This document shows positions 62,518 to 64,000 of a DNA stretch of 64,000 nucleotides, piece by piece (positions within the stretch are counted from its first letter, which is position 1; each line of letters begins with the position of its first letter). A program made the translations under genes and the position numbers. The notes below the pieces were generated by a model. The model was not told the DNA's origin. It did not search any database and worked only from the letters and a program-made list of their open reading frames with translations. Origin of the DNA: Phycisphaerales bacterium (lineage in GTDB: Bacteria > Planctomycetota > Phycisphaerae > UBA1845 > UTPLA1); NCBI GenBank assembly GCA_020639075.1, contig JACKHI010000002.1:682001-746000 (forward strand), given 5' to 3'.

Positions 62518-63305
62518 TTCTCCAGCTGAATCAAATCCAACGATCGCAGTCCCCTGCGCGAATGGCGGCATTCACGCTGCTCGAGCTGCTCGTGGTCATT
62601 GCCATCATCGCGGTACTGATCGCCATCCTCGTGCCCGCATTGAGTGCCGCACGGCGGGTCGCCGATCGCACGAGTTGCCAGGCGAACCTGAAGGGCCTCG
62701 CCGAGGCCTGGCACATGTACCTCGACGACAACGACGATCACTTCCTGCAAAGCGCGCATCCCTCGGACAACGTTCAGGTGAATTACGGCGGAAGGCAGGG
62801 GACCATTCCGCCCTTCAGGAAATCGAAGCCGCTGAACACGTACCTGCACATCGACGTCGAGACCAACGATGCACCGATGTACTTCTGCAAGCGTGACGAA
62901 GGCGCCCAAACGGTCACCGGCAAACATTACGACTTTTTCGGCACCAGTTACTCTCCCAACCTGCTGATGATCGGGACGATGCCGATCCAGATCCTCAGCA
63001 GCGATCCGTGCGCCAGTGTGCTTGAAGAAGCGCGCCCGTCCCTCATCGGCCTGACCCGCACGCGCTGCGCCGATCCATCACGGCTGGTACTGATCGGCGA
63101 CTACGGATGGGTGTATGACTGGAACGTGAACGACACGATCAACACCGCGTGGCGCCACGGCGAGGACCGGAAGCAAAACGTGGCGTTCCTGGACGGACAC
63201 GTGGACTATCAGAAGTTCGAGAAGGGCAAACATGTCACGAAGGATTACCTGGTGATGCCGTTAGCTGACCGACTCAGCGACTGCGAAGCGTGCCAGGGGC
63301 CGTAG
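62514..63305 (+). CDS. Type II secretion/type IV pseudopilin with H-x9-DG motif
   Basis: This 263-residue protein starts at GTG 62514, overlapping the kinase stop by 4 bases. It has a type III prepilin signal: a short basic leader, then AFTLLELLVVIAIIAVLIAI, in which the residue after cleavage is F and the E at +5 is present. The C-terminus has WRHGEDRKQNVAFLDGHVDY, the H-x9-DG signature of planctomycete pseudopilins of the DUF1559/prepilin group. These form short pseudopili in the envelope. The tight coupling to a membrane kinase is unusual and suggests co-regulated assembly. Confidence 0.9.
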   Translation: MILQLNQIQRSQSPARMAAFTLLELLVVIAIIAVLIAILVPALSAARRVADRTSCQANLKGLAEAWHMYLDDNDDHFLQSAHPSDNVQVNYGGRQGTIPPFRKSKPLNTYLHIDVETNDAPMYFCKRDEGAQTVTGKHYDFFGTSYSPNLLMIGTMPIQILSSDPCASVLEEARPSLIGLTRTRCADPSRLVLIGDYGWVYDWNVNDTINTAWRHGEDRKQNVAFLDGHVDYQKFEKGKHVTKDYLVMPLADRLSDCEACQGP

Positions 63306-63526
63306 TCGACATGCATGGAGCGCGACTGCGCTGCGGAGTTCGTGGCGTAGTCTGATCAATGATCGTGCGGACGCACTATTGCACAGCAATGTGACTCTCA
63401 ATCCCGTTGGGTGCAATTAATCTTGGTGCCCTGTTTTTGGAATGTGGAATCGGCAACAAACAAGCCCTTGAGCCGATCCAAGACTTGAGATTTCGCGAAC
63501 GTTTCGGTTTGAATGGAGAGTTGGGA

Positions 63527-64000
63527 TGACTTCAAGGTACACAATTATTGCAACAGTGTGTCTCGCCAGCATACTCGGCAAACAGGCGCAACAGTTGTTC
63601 GCGCAGACGTCAAGTATCTCCTGGGAGCGGCGGTGGAAGGGCTTGGGGCGGTTCGAAGTCACACCGGATAAGAGCGAGATCATCGATGATTTCGGCGATC
63701 GCTGGAGCGTCGCCACTGGGGGAAGATTAGGGGCAATCGAGTTTCCTGAGTTTGATGCCGCGTCGTTCTTTCGAAATTATCAGATTTCGCCGAACGGTTC
63801 TGAGATTGCCGTACAAAGATCCGGAAGTACGGAAGCGATCGATTTCTTCAGCCTTTCGAACGGACAGCTCACCTATAGCCTGCCGCTTAGCGCGACTCAA
63901 ACAGGCGCATTCGCATATAGCGCTGACGGCGCCCGCCTGTGCATTCCGTATGCAACGTCAACGCAGTCATTCCACTTGCTGTTTAATCGCAGCACGCAAT
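63527..64000 (+). CDS. Exported propeller-like protein, 3' truncated by window edge
   Basis: An open frame from ATG 63527 (GGAGA about 9 bases upstream) runs without a stop to the end of the window; 158 codons are visible. The N-terminus is signal-like (YTIIATVCLASILGKQAQQL). The remainder has propeller-type strands: ISPNGSEIAVQRSGSTEAID, FFSLSNGQLTYSLPL and YSADGARLCIPYAT, a WD40/TolB-like blade pattern. It follows the pseudopilin gene after 221 bases, with no terminator seen between them. The length and function of the full protein are unknown. Confidence 0.65.

Overview
The window most likely comes from a planctomycete, possibly of the Phycisphaerae type. The sequence shows several hallmarks of that phylum: ECF sigma factors paired with membrane-anchored Hanks-type kinases (two of them carrying WD40 propellers), many large secreted proteins ending in dockerin-like duplexes, a PEP-CTERM protein, a pseudopilin with the H-x9-DG motif, and sugar-kinase and glycosyltransferase genes. 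Base composition looks moderately GC-rich. The taxonomic call is an inference; no rRNA or ribosomal protein gene is present.

Region 1 (1-9.5 kb, all + strand) is envelope and housekeeping-like. It holds a PfkB/HldE-type sugar kinase cut by the window start, a family 2 glycosyltransferase, a possibly flagellin-like protein, an OmpA/Pal lipoprotein, a HisH-like amidotransferase that has lost its catalytic Cys and His, a zinc-ribbon protein, an SPFH/band 7 protein, two lipoproteins (one with TPRs) and a DUF4846-like exported protein. Two clear intrinsic terminators split it into transcription units.

Region 2 (9.5-21.5 kb) encodes giant surface proteins: a 14-repeat propeller protein with a C-terminal sorting-like tail, a lipoprotein resembling the pore-forming component of binary toxins (anthrax protective antigen) set among thrombospondin type 3 repeats, an acidic calcium-binding-repeat protein, and an IPT/propeller/dockerin protein.

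Region 3 (22-44.6 kb) contains two paralogous modules built on the same plan. On the minus strand lies an ECF sigma gene followed by a kinase-TM-WD40 gene. Divergently, on the plus strand, lies a phage-tail-fibre-like secreted protein followed by small and large secreted proteins (two beta-gamma-crystallin-like proteins plus a dockerin protein in module 1; a dockerin protein plus a giant 8-Ig-repeat dockerin protein in module 2). I infer that each sigma/kinase pair senses the envelope and controls its neighbouring surface-structure genes.

Region 4 (44.6-56.6 kb) is an accessory island. It contains fragments of type I restriction genes (hsdR, hsdM, hsdS) and of a phage terminase around an intact yebC, a nonsense-interrupted gene, an HNH-like gene, a DUF3644 gene, the 3' half of a tRNA-Met(CAT) gene, transposase N-terminal remnants, and three copies of an att-like repeat. 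Two of these copies flank, in direct orientation, a 5-kb segment carrying a third kinase, a PEP-CTERM protein, a LuxR-type HTH protein and a third ECF sigma factor.

Region 5 (56.6-64 kb) holds an M43-type metalloprotease with three near-identical 279-bp repeats, a laminin-B-like lipoprotein, a fourth ECF sigma factor, a fourth kinase translationally coupled to a pseudopilin, and an exported propeller-like protein cut by the window end.
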